From NCBI RefSeq assembly GCF_000003855.2, contig NW_003101664.1:558878-622877 (forward strand): a DNA stretch of 64,000 nucleotides, read 5' to 3'. The notes beneath the pieces were generated by a model, which saw only the letters and a program-made list of their open reading frames with translations, had not been told where the DNA came from and made no database searches. Position 1 is the stretch's first letter. Every line of letters begins with the position of its first letter. The position numbers were made by a program, and so were the translations under genes. Positions 1 through 10,822 of this stretch are shown piece by piece. The DNA comes from Blastomyces gilchristii SLH14081. Lineage: Eukaryota; Ascomycota; Eurotiomycetes; Onygenales; Ajellomycetaceae.

Positions 1-1511
1 ATTGCCTTGGTGATCAAGCTGGTGTTCCCCTTCACTCTCGCTTGAGTCCGGACGAAAGAGTGACGGTTATATGGAGATATGAGAAACTTGGTTCGTATGT
101 GCGAGCCCCTGGGATGTGCCGATACGATTACTAATTCAGTTTTCACCAAACCCTATGAATTAAGATAGCGTGCGCACTCGATGGGGTCATTCTCGTCCTC
201 TTTTACACCGAAACAAAGGTTATATAAGAGGCAACCAAATGACAGAGTTCGGGGCGTTGTGTGCAGAACCATTCCCAATAACCGCGCAACCTTGGGAGTT
301 AGCTGATCTCCAAGCCCCTACTCCCAATTGATATCCGGGTTCCCGTCGGTGATAATGGCCCGCGTCGGACATTCATGTGGCCTACTAAAACGGCAGTCGT
401 TGCTGTGGCCCCCTACTTTGGCATTATTAGAGAGGATTAACCGATATCGTCGGGCGTTGGTAAATATTGACAAGGACAAGTATATCACAGAGGGCGGATC
501 CGGAAATGAACTCAAGACCCCTCGCTGCCACTTGCGAGGGTCGGAGCTTGATACCATTGTCCATGATGTTAAAGCTCTCACGATGATGACTGTGGGGATA
601 ACACAGAAAACAGAATTATTTTAGATATTGCCTCTGACGTAAGTCATTTCAGGCCACTTTGTCCTCTCATTTGCTAATAAGTGTCACCAATGCTGATAAA
701 TAGGTAGTATCGCTTCGCCCTGGTGGTTCACCGAGGAGGTCGATATGATCCGCGCCATCTAAAACTCGGCATTATTGTGAATTTACAGGGGGGGCCTTGA
801 TCTGGAAATTCAATTGGATTCGTGAGTTTGTCAGAGGAACCAAGACTAATTGTTGATTGGCCTGGTGACATGCTTTTGTTGGCTGTTGCAGGCGTGCGTC
901 CAATTTGCCCCTTTCTCTCGAGGGAGTTCTCATTCGCTTTGTTGTGCTTGTCTGATGTTTTTAATCCATTTAATAATAAGGTAAGTCGGGAGACGTTGTA
1001 GAGAAAGTAGTTGGCGAGCTGTAGGATTTTTCAAGGAACATGAACTGTAACAAGTGTGCTTATGCTTATTAGAGTTCTTGTGGAGCAAATAATGAACGCC
1101 TGGCAAGGTCTGGGGCTGAGGCTGTGTTGAGGCTAACTAGATAAGATAAGATGGATAAGATAATCTCTTGGCACCTCGCCTCGGTCTCCAGCTAACTTTG
1201 TGCGGGCGGGACTGTCATAAAAGAGCAACCGATATAGTCGATGCTAGATTTCCCTGAAACGTTCCACCATGTTTCCGTGTTTGGCGGACTTCACCATCCG
1301 AGAATGACGTTGATGTGACAAATTTCTACATTTGACCGCCCGTCTAGATGTCCTAACCACCTCTTGGCCGTTTCGAACCAAGCCAATAACGTGCCTAAGC
1401 TTGCCTGCCCCAGTATTCTCCAGCGGACACCTCGAACCAGCCGAATCAAAACCTAATATAAAAAGAAGCAACGAGCCATTCAAGATTTCTTACGGCAGAA
1501 AAGCACAGAAA
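1..1511. other. Left-edge non-coding region
   Basis: No convincing gene. Short open frames near 318-624 overlap on both strands, show no family-like sequence and begin on non-ATG codons. A short frame at the extreme left edge (about 4-45, ending in TGA) could be the tail of a gene cut by the window, but it is too short to judge. The right half is the upstream region of the cation transporter and contains the GATA-site cluster annotated separately. Confidence 0.5.
1140..1163 (+). promoter_or_regulatory. Cluster of four GATA-factor sites
   Basis: Four copies of GATAA, all on the plus strand, begin at 1140, 1145, 1154 and 1159, about 350 bp before the ATG of the cation diffusion facilitator. 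Tandem GATA sites are typical binding places for fungal GATA factors that control nitrogen use (AreA type) or iron uptake (SreA type). The sites are seen directly; which factor binds, and whether it controls this transporter, is inference. Confidence 0.5.
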
Positions 1512-2953
1512 ATGGCAGATCACATCCATGGTTCTTCCCCCGGCCACCCTCTTCACTCGGGACAGCTCCATCACCGCTCAGACACACCCACGCTGCCTCC
1601 AGCCATACCGGAGCAGCAGGCAACGGCCACTGGCGTCGAACCATTGCCTTATCCCATGCAACGGACGTCTTCTGACGAGGAAGATCAACGCCCGCCGCGT
1701 TATACACGCGAAAATGACCCTTTCCAACTAGCTAGTAAGCTGAAGTCTGATGACGAAATCGATAGGATAAAGGCAAATACGGCACGAAAGCGAGGAGGCT
1801 GGACAAACGACGGCGTCAAGAGTTCCTCGAGAAAGTTGCAAGGCTTCTACAAATCCCAGAACGAAAACATTGAGAAGCTGCTGAAGCCAGTCGATGAACA
1901 TGTGCGGCTGGCAAGGGAATACAACACCCAGAACCAGCTCAAATACAAGATCGCCGTCTATGGCAGTTTCGTTGCGAACGTCATCCTATCGATACTCCAA
2001 CTCTACGGCGCCATTGCATCAGGATCTCTGTCACTGTTTACAACAATGGCTGACGCGGTTTTTGATCCGCTGTCCAACCTGACTCTGCTCATCAGCCACA
2101 AGGCTGTGAAACGTGTCGATGCACGCAAGTTTCCCGCCGGGAAGGCGCGGATCGAAACGGCCGGAAACATCTTTTTCTGCTTCCTCATGACTGCCGTATC
2201 GCTGATTTTGATTGCGTTTTCTGCCAAGAGCCTTGCTGATGGGAGCACGGAGGAAACATTGGGGTTCAAAGTCCCGCCCATTGTCGCCGTATGCATTGCG
2301 TTTGTAACTAAGCTGGCCTTGTTCTTGTACTGCTGGGCACTCCGGAACAAATATTCCCAAGTCCGTATTTTGTGGGAGGACCATCGCAATGATCTCTTTA
2401 TCAACGGACTCGGTATTTTGACCTCCGTCGGTGGTAGTAAGCTCAAGTGGTGGATCGACCCAACGGGCGCCATGGTCCTCTCTTGCGTGATAGCTGTCCT
2501 GTGGCTTCGAACAGCATATTCTGAGTTCCAGCTCTTGATTGGTGTCACTGCAGACACACACACGCAGCAGCTGATCACATATATATGTATGAATCGCGCC
2601 CTCTATTTTTCTTTTCTTTTTCTTTTTCTTTTTCCACTACACTAGATACCTACCCTTCTAGCCCTGATACTAACTAAGCCTTCCGTCACTAACAAATTTA
2701 TTTCGATGTAGCTATGACGCATTCCCCACTGATCCAAGCCATCGACACCGTACGCGCCTATACTTCAGGGCCGCGTCTGCTTGTGGAAGTCGACATCGTC
2801 ATGGACCGCAACGAGACCCTTCTGGCCACCCACGATGTCGCAGAGGAATTACAGATAAAGCTCGAAAGCCTTCCGGACGTGGAGCGGGCCTATGTCCATG
2901 TTGACTATGAGACGACTCATAAACCAGAGCATTTCTTGAAAAAGGAACTCTGA
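1512..2953 (+). CDS. Cation diffusion facilitator transporter, probably Mn2+ type
   Basis: Two exons, 1512-2586 and 2712-2953, separated by a 125-nt GT..AG intron, encode 438 aa. The splice joins the end of exon 1 (..QQLITYIS) to MTHSPLIQAIDTVRAY, a family-like junction into the cytosolic C-terminal domain (GPRLLVEVDIVMD). The long N-terminal region is hydrophilic and disordered; membrane segments begin near residue 140. The metal-site motifs are DAVFD (second membrane helix) and DHRND (fifth), that is DxxxD in both, which in the CDF family marks manganese transporters rather than the HxxxD of zinc members. It probably moves Mn2+ out of the cytosol, into an organelle or out of the cell. An upstream TTG at 1332 extends the frame but the ATG at 1512 is the likely start. 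A tandem GATA cluster lies upstream. Family call is strong; metal is inferred from the motif. Confidence 0.88.
2587..2711 (+). other. Intron of the cation transporter gene
   Basis: Starts GTATGA and ends GTAG. It contains a pyrimidine-rich tract of repeated TTTTC and a plausible branch point (TACTAACT, near 2669). Its removal restores an open frame between the last membrane helix and the C-terminal domain. Confidence 0.8.
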
Positions 2954-3455
2954 GTTGAGAAGCCAAACTAGACATGTATGGCATTTTACTTGGCTGACTC
3001 TTATCGCACGACGTGGTATGTGTATGATAAATTCTTATATCTTGTGCGCAGGCAAGATTGGTTTTGAAGTTCGAGTGGCATATTGTACATGTACATCTCC
3101 TCTCTCCTCGTCTCGTCTTAATCTTTTAATGTTTTTATATTTTTATGGCTGGGGAGGCCATGGAGTTTCTGTATTTTTCAGACTCGATAACCATTTTTGG
3201 AAACGAAACGAAATAAATCATGATGAGATGAACGTCTAGACACCCATCATACTTTCACAATATTCTTTATTATTAGGTGAAAATATATACTTATTCATGT
3301 GGCTCACACACCCTAAAGAGCACAGAAGAAGTTTTTGGAGAAATCAAGCATATTCTATCAAAGCAGTCATGATAAATTCGCTATTAACTGGCTCTCTCCA
3401 TACCCGTCTACAGTCTACAGTCTATCCATGACACCCCCCTCGCAGAAACACCCTT
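2954..3455. other. Convergent intergenic region
   Basis: Lies between the stop codons of two converging genes (the transporter on plus, the RNA-processing fusion on minus). It holds T-rich sequence that suits 3' untranslated regions. I see no gene. Confidence 0.5.
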
Positions 3456-6400
3456 TCAAAACTCCTTACCTTTACCCACCCCACTCCCAAAAATCTCATC
3501 CCTCCGCGCCTCCCGATCCCACACAACCCTCCCATCATCCTTCCGCTTGAAATACAAAATCCGATGCTGCGGAATAAACTCCTCGTCCGTCTGCTCCGAC
3601 TTCCACCGATCGAGCGAAATCTCCTTTTCACCCAAGAACCGATCTTCATAGCCGATGATATACTCCGTGCCATGAAGTGACGGGTCCCAGCGGAGCCGAC
3701 TAAGAATGTCGGAGGCTGGGCGCAGTTTCGCGGTTAATACGGGAGGTTTGGTGGTGGATTTGTGGGTATTTTTCTTTTTGGTGGATGGGAGGAGGTCAGA
3801 TTCGGTGGTTGCTTCGTCGTCGTCGGCGTTGTCATCACCGCCCTCCTCTATGTATATGTCTGAATCGTCATCTTCTGAATCAGAGTCATCAAAGTCGTTG
3901 TCTTGGATGGTGTAAGCGCCCCAGTCTCTGTCGTCGAGATTCAGAGGTCCTAGATTGCCCTGCTTGACATGGGACACGTCTACCCAGGCCGATGCGGAAT
4001 CGAAGTATTTCTTATCGTTGTGGATATTACTTGCAAATTGATCTATCGATGCTTGCAGTGTATCGTGCGCGAGTTTGCGATCAGATTTGCTAAGCGTGCG
4101 CGTTGGATCAGTGGCATGCTCTGCTTTTGTTAAACCGATTAGGTAGCAGCCCTGGTATTCACGCTCCTCTTGCGCTGGGGTGGAATCATCGTGGTCCTCG
4201 ATCTGTGTAAACCTGGCAGGCCATATTCTGGTCTGGATGTCTGGGAATTTTCGATGTAGATCTGTTTGATTTGAAAGACCTAGTCAGTTAAATGTATTAG
4301 ACTAGATACTACTGTGATCAAGGGGCGCTCACCAGCAAGAAGGACCAAGCATCTGGATTCCAACCATCCCACCAACGAACTTCCCTTCGCTAGCGATAAG
4401 CCCCAATACTGCACATTTATCTTGATATAACTGTTGTATGATCTCAGAAACTCATCGCCAGAAACGGATAAAGACGACTTTCCAGTGTTAGCCACAATCC
4501 CAACGAGTTCTGCCCAATTTGTATTTCCTTCTGAAATGAGATTATCTGCTCGTTTCATTTCATCGACTATTGTTCTCGTGGAAGGAATCGAAGCGGAGCG
4601 TGCAACATTCATAACAGGAGCATGGAGCGTTAGTATAACCATACCCTCCTGGGGCGTTCTATGATACCGGGGCGGTTTCTTATGGAAGCTCGGGTCATAC
4701 ATGACGTCTTCCTTCCAGTTGAAGTTTCCATAATAATTAAAAAATGTACAGAGGATATCTGCAGCGCTGGTTACCGGAGCGGGAGAGGGGAGGAGCTTCA
4801 TCACCTGGGACAGCATCATCGTGATATGGATTCCGCCAAGGTAGCCAAATTTGGAGGAGTAAATTCCACGGTGCTTAGCCCATGCCTTGATGATACGATG
4901 TAGTAAACGGAATGTAGCTGGATTTGGGACCGTTCGTTGAAGGTACGCTTGGTCCCGGTACGGTTGGAGTTTCATTAGAGGAAGCAATGCTAGGTCAAAT
5001 AAGGGGCTAGATCGAGGTAGGTGAGGTACTTCTAGCCATCTATCAACCCACCCACGTTAGTTTCTGAATGTAAAGCTGAGTTTACCATCTTAAATTAAAT
5101 CAAACACACCTTTCAGCAACAGCTGCTGCTGGACAATACTGCAAATCGAACTTGACGCTGTTGATTTCAAGCTCCAACATTGTCCCCGTAGCAGCCTTAA
5201 CCTTCCTCAGGATTTTCACATCCCATTCTGCTCCCTTTTTGAGTCTCTGTAGAGTAAGCTCGAAGAAGACCTTCGAACTAATCGAACCAACACACAGACA
5301 ATCCACATCTGACGAATCAGTCCAAACACCTAGTCCGTAAGAACCCACTGTAGTAACTACAATTGAGAGCCTCGGCTGGTCAATCTCTTTGCCTTTGCCA
5401 GACTCTGGCAATGAGCCATGCTGAATGAGATTTTTCAGAAGCGAAAATGCAGCTTTCCGTTTCTCTGCATCCTCCGACGATGGAACAATTGACTTGTCTG
5501 CCAGACATACTTTCAGCCCGGCAGGATTATCAAAGTTGGAGTGGGCCAACTTGGCATAAAGGGGCATAGATTTGAAGGGGTCAACGTCTTCTCCACCATT
5601 CGGGTCGAACTCCAATGACGCTCTAATCCCCCAATGGTCACTTGGAAATTGACGCTCAATATTTCCAGTTGCTTCATCAATTATTTCTACAGGAAAGCCA
5701 AACATATTGAACCCAGTCACCCGCAAATCGTCCTTGCTGAAAAGTATTCTGTCATATCGCTGAGGTCTTGGGTTTGCCGTGCTGTCAGATGAAATCGCGG
5801 CAAGCGAGTTCTCCAGAGGGTCAAATGTAGCCCCCTGCTCTCCGTCATATAGCTGTGTGAAATCTCGTTCAAGCCTAGCGGGCGACATCATGTCTCTGAT
5901 CTTGGTGTGGGCTACTGACCACGAATCCCAGTAGCCAGCGTATTGTAACATAGTCTCTAGCACGGGCAGAGTCTCGATAGATCGCGAAGATATTGACTTT
6001 CTCCCAGAGGCTTCTTCATGAGTGATGGTAGAAGTTGTCATGTTAAAGTCACCGGCGATAACCTTGGGGTTGTTGGTATAGTTCGCAGAAAGGAAATTTG
6101 ATAATTTCTGGAGCTGTTGCTTCCTTGCCGCAACAGCATAGTCAAATAGACCACTGGAAAGGTGAATTCCAGCGATTATCGCCGGCACGTAACCGGACTC
6201 ATCAATTTTGCCAATATCGCTCAGAGCGAGAATAACTGCACCCTTGTGGTTGGTACCTAGAGGGAGCCAACTCCACGTAAAGTTCGAACGGCTCAACGCA
6301 ACAACGTTTCTAATACTCGGTAATGGGCCGATTCCCTTCTGCTCTGGTGGACCATGAGTAGCGAAAGGATATGTTGTTCGAATAGCGTCGTGGCCAAGGA

Positions 6401-7397
6401 TGTATGTCAAAAAGCTATCTGAAACTTCTTGAAGTACCAAGACGTCGGCCGTGGAAGCTTTGGAGAGAAGGGTCTGGAGAAGGATTTGATGCCTATCCGT
6501 TGCCGGAGGATATATAGAATCGACTAGGACATTGTAACTTGACACCTTCAATGCACTCTGAATTTGTTCCTCGTCTTCTGACCCACCGCTTGCTTCCGCA
6601 GGAGTCCAGATTCCAGCATCAGCTGCAAACATATAGGTAATCCTGGATTCAGCGCCTGAACCACCACGTTCTGAAATTGAATGCAAATATTGCGAAGAAA
6701 ATTCCGAACTCGTTGGGGAGGTGGAAATTTTACTTCCATCTCTACCCTGTTCCATATCTTGAGGCGTGTCAACAATTTGATTAAATGTGGCCGCCCCATC
6801 CAAGTCAATTGTTCCCCACAGTTTCATCCTCCTCGTATTGCCCGCCTTTTCGCGGACCATGATTGCAAGCTGTCCCACCCGCCATTCAATAGGTGGGAGT
6901 AGTTTTGCTTTCGACAATAGATGATCACGAGCATTATCATCATTGGCCTTACTCTGGCCAATCGTCAGATGGGGTTGGTATCCTCTCTGCTGCTCGTTGG
7001 CGGGCTGCTTGAAGCCCTTCAGAATCACATTCCGAAAGTCGTTGAGATTAAGAAAACCGTCGCTCTCATCCGGTGCAAGGTAGACGATATTTCCGTGTCG
7101 CTGTGTGAAATTTCCGGGCTTATTGAGACGGACATGGAAGCAAGTGTCCTCAACTTCCGTGAGCCATGAAAAAAGATTTGACCGGATGAGATCAACGGCG
7201 GCTGGCAAGCGGTCAGTTGACACAAAGGGGTAAATAAGATTGACATGAGCTGGCCATTTTTCAAAGGCCTGGTCATACAACGCGCGGAGTCGATTAGTGT
7301 CTTCAACAAATGGTGTGGGAGGAATAATGCACAGTGCTGTTTGATATGCATTGAGAGTTAAGCTGGTTGTTCGAGGGGGCTCCGTGAGGTCCGCCAT
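3456..7397 (-). CDS. 2H phosphoesterase / EEP nuclease / poly(A)-polymerase-like / MJ1316 RNA-processing fusion
   Basis: Three exons (7397-5110, 5039-4333, 4261-3456) encode 1266 aa; introns are 70 and 71 nt and both junctions keep the frame. Domains in order: a LigT-like 2H phosphoesterase with HVN at residue 51 and HLT at 143; an endonuclease/exonuclease/phosphatase domain with N289, QE 323-324, GDFNM 449-453 and SDH 586-588; a pol-beta nucleotidyltransferase with GSYGLG 685-690, DVD 697-699 and FD 750-751; a poly(A)-polymerase central and RNA-binding region, about 765-1090; an acidic low-complexity linker; and a C-terminal MJ1316/DUF504 domain, about 1180-1255 (LSRLRWDP, HRILYFKR, VVWDR). 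The residues expected for each catalytic domain are present. Family knowledge links MJ1316 to recognition of cyclic-phosphate RNA ends and 2H domains to processing them, so a role in RNA-end repair or tailing is likely. Start: the ATG at 7397; an upstream TTG at 7436 is ignored. Confidence 0.88.
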
Positions 7398-8528
7398 GGT
7401 TTTCAGAGAGGAAGTAACTGCCCTTAAGGAAGTCAATATTGTGGAATATAAAGTGAATATACTGAAAAATAAAAAGGCGGTTATGGTATCTCTTGAAGAA
7501 AAGTGGGAAAATTAGGAAAAGTTAAAAAAAAATCCTCATACAACGACGTTTGGATAGAGAATTTATACAGAAGCTGGTCCTGGCTTCTAATATCTCAAAA
7601 GCTTCTGCCGCTATGTTCAATATTTTTCAGTCATAGGTAACTAACTAGTTATGGGATGACTACCTCATAGAGATGCGTCAGAGCCCGCTCCCAAGGCATC
7701 CACCCTGCTCCATTTCCAACCAGGGCCGACTTTGATGTCCGTCTGCACACAGCTCACGAGATGATGCTGAGATGATGCTGGGATGTTGCCGCTGGATGAA
7801 GAGGGGCGGCTGAATTGAAGTTGGCGATGACTCCTGTTAATAACCCCATTTAACAGCCACCCCAGTGGATGCGCGAGGATTTAGTGGCCCGCAAGCGCTA
7901 AATGTGGGGGAGGATTTCGACTTTTAGCTTCTGGTGGTAGCTCAAAAACGAGTCACAGCACGGAGGACTAAGTACAGAGCGCAAGTGAGTCATTGAGCAG
8001 TCACTCTGAGAACGAGTCTGCTTAGAATAGGCATTCTTCAATATGAATGAAGAAACGCCAAATGGGAATTCCCAACAAGACAGGTAAAAGCAAGTCGCAA
8101 ATGAAATCAAGCTGCAACTCCAGGATGGGGAGGCGGAATGGCAAAAGATACCTCAACTGGCCAGCTTCGCCGCTGTTTATGTTTAGCGAAAAATTGTATG
8201 CTCTTTTGTCAGTCTGACTAAATATAAATGAATCGCACTAGAAAATAGAACCGGCAGAATATATAAAAGAGTAATATTCTATTGAAGTTTAACAATCGGT
8301 TCGTTCTTCTACCATTATTGTAGGCCAAGATGAGAGGAGTTAGTTCCCTTGGCACAATACTAGGACGTATGTCTACGGTCTAATCCGTTCTCTATCCAAA
8401 CGAAATAAAAGAAAAAAGAGGCAGAAGAAAAGGAGGCAGAAAAAACAGTGACAGGCATAAATAAAACAACCAAAACACATAATTTTGAAAATTTTGAAAA
8501 ATTCGCCGAACGCCTCAGTTCAGACACA
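7398..8528. other. Intergenic region
   Basis: Upstream region of the RNA-processing fusion gene and downstream region of the secreted protein gene. AT-rich near 7440-7540 and 8160-8320. I see no coding sequence. Confidence 0.5.
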
Positions 8529-10822
8529 TCACAAAAAGCCCACAACTACTAACGTCGCAGTCAACATGGAACCCCATAGTATCACGCGAGCCTCTGCACT
8601 ATCTCCAAACGCCCGATTGGAACCCCCCGTTCCATCTTTCGGCCGTGCAACGCCAGGACCGCTCCCGGGCTCATTGGATTGTGGAGGAGGCGGTGGCGTC
8701 GGCGATGCAAACGATTTCTTCTCCTGATTAAACGCCAAGCACGCTGTCGGGAGCGCGAATTCCTTGGAAATAACGGTGTGATCCGCTTCAAGCTTCTTTT
8801 GGAAGGCACCGATACCGATTTCCAACTCCGCAAGGACACCCACGTTGAGTTCGACGGTGGGGACGATGTTGGTGAAATTCCCAATGAGGTCTTCGAGGGT
8901 GGGGATGCGGTTTTTCTCGTCGTCGTCGTCGTCGTCGCCTGGCAGAGCGGATGAGGTTGGAAGCGGGTTGCATTTACCGTCGACGTTTTTGAGTTGCTCG
9001 ACTTTTACGTTGATGGAGGGGATGGTGAAGAAGGCGCCGACACCGCCTGTTGTGCCACCGATGAGGGAGTTGACGCCTAGAAGAACTTCGGGGCGGAAGC
9101 TGATATTGAATTCAAAGCCGGTTGGAACTTGTGCCTGGTAAGGAAGGGATGAGAATTTTGTGCGATCGCTGATTGAAGGGTTCAGTTAGTGCGATTCATG
9201 ACTCGACCTTGGAGCTGTAAAATATGGGAAATTGGTAGTTATCAAAGTAGAAGTAAAATACACATACAAGCCTTGTGTGGTCGAGTTATTTAGGTCTCCA
9301 ATATCGATCGTAAATCTCGCGTCATTCGGCACCTTCACGGAAATAAAATCATTTGGTCAGTTTCAACGGACGTTTTCTACCTTCATGCTATGACAAAGGT
9401 AAAGAGTGATAAAGTGTATAGGAAATATAGTGCTGCACATACGGAAACATTGAATCCATAGTCAAACTCAAGAGGTTCAGGTAGTGTCAGTGACATCTCA
9501 ATCTCGGGCTTAAAAATTGGACCAAAAGCGACAATGCCGGGTATCTATCACTCCAAGTTAGAAAAATATTGCCCTTACAAAATGAAACGAAAGCGGCACA
9601 AATAAAATAACCCACTCACCATAAAGGGCGTAATAGGAATTTCTGGCAATGGTACTGAGAATTGCAAACCATTTTCTGCTAAATCTAGCTTCGTTGAAAG
9701 TTCGATATGCGCAAAGAGATTCTCGACATCGATCTGGATTTCACCATGTTCGAAATATCGAATGACATCAGTCACTAATTCCACTGGGTTGTCTATTGGA
9801 TCCTCGAGCCTGAAGGATCCTTGAGAGAGGTCCACACTGCCAGCGACTGTACAGTTTTTGCATTTTAATGTCACTCCCTGGGGACTAATGTGGATGTTAG
9901 ATCTGTGGCGTTTCTCTTGAACAGGGGCGGAAATAGAAAGATATATTTCTACTCACATGAATAGAGAAGATCCTGGGAATTCAGGAGGCATAATGACTTG
10001 GTCAATCACTTTCACTTCAATGTCTTCTTTGGATTCAGCAGGCGCGCTGGTGGCAGCTGGGGGGACCACTGGGAAATCTCTTTTTGTTGAACTTGGTTGT
10101 GCCGTCTCTGTAGGCTGATCCACCTGACGTTTCTTCAAATTGATATTTCGTCGTTCCAAAACTTGAGCTGATGATCTGCGGGCGAATGAGACTTCCACCA
10201 TGCTGAAAGCATCTTTCCAGCCACTCGACATTTTTGATAGAATGATGATTTTTCTGTCCCTGAGGATAGTAACTTTTGTGACCCTGTGTTGTGGCAGTTT
10301 AGCATCAAACAACTAGCAAAATCAAAGCAGATCCAAGAGTCTTTCTTACATATGGGGTGCTCTTTGGTCCGCTTCATTGCAATTTAAATGCGATGACACC
10401 ACGACAAACTCAGTAAGCTGTTCAATCTCCTTCGCCACTCGATCCAGGGCGTCGATCGAAGCAAAATGAAGTTCTATTTCCGTTGTGGAGCAAGAAACGT
10501 CAACAAGATCACTCTCAATGTCTTCAAGGGTCAAAATCGGCTTTTGGCTCCTAACCACCACACTGGCAGTAAAGACAGAGCCATCGGGAGCAGAAGGGGC
10601 GCTGCTGCTACGGCCTTCAAGGAAGTCATAGCTGGTTTCCCTTCTCAAAAGAGCGGCAGACACATCTCGTGTCTCCAGCGAGGATCTCAATGTTGCTGCA
10701 GACAGCACTCGAGCGCGGGCGAGTGCCGAACTAGGAAATGCACGAGCCAGCGACTCGTGAACAAATCCGGCCACGACGAACAGGTGCCATAGGAAAATAC
10801 GGGAAATTAGACAGACGCCCAT
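8529..10822 (-). CDS. Secreted, probably GPI-anchored fungal protein (DUF7029/DUF7223-like)
   Basis: Six exons (10822-10350, 10283-9957, 9902-9620, 9544-9443, 9332-9268, 9168-8529) encode 629 aa. All five introns have GT..AG ends and keep the frame. The protein opens with a hydrophobic signal peptide (FLWHLFVVAGFV) and ends with a short hydrophobic tail (LTATLVVVGFL) after a Pro/Gly/Ser-rich stretch, the usual layout of a GPI-anchored wall or membrane protein. The first domain (about 60-160) and the middle domain beginning at ISPQGVTLKCKNCTV resemble the paired uncharacterised domains of fungal secreted proteins that I know as DUF7029 and DUF7223; the names are from memory and should be verified. 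A run of six Asp, encoded by a trinucleotide repeat near 8917-8937, lies in the last exon. Function unknown. Confidence 0.75.

Noticed and set aside
318..624. Overlapping frames on both strands near the left edge.
   Set aside because: Starts are non-ATG or weak, the two strands mirror each other, and no domain is visible.
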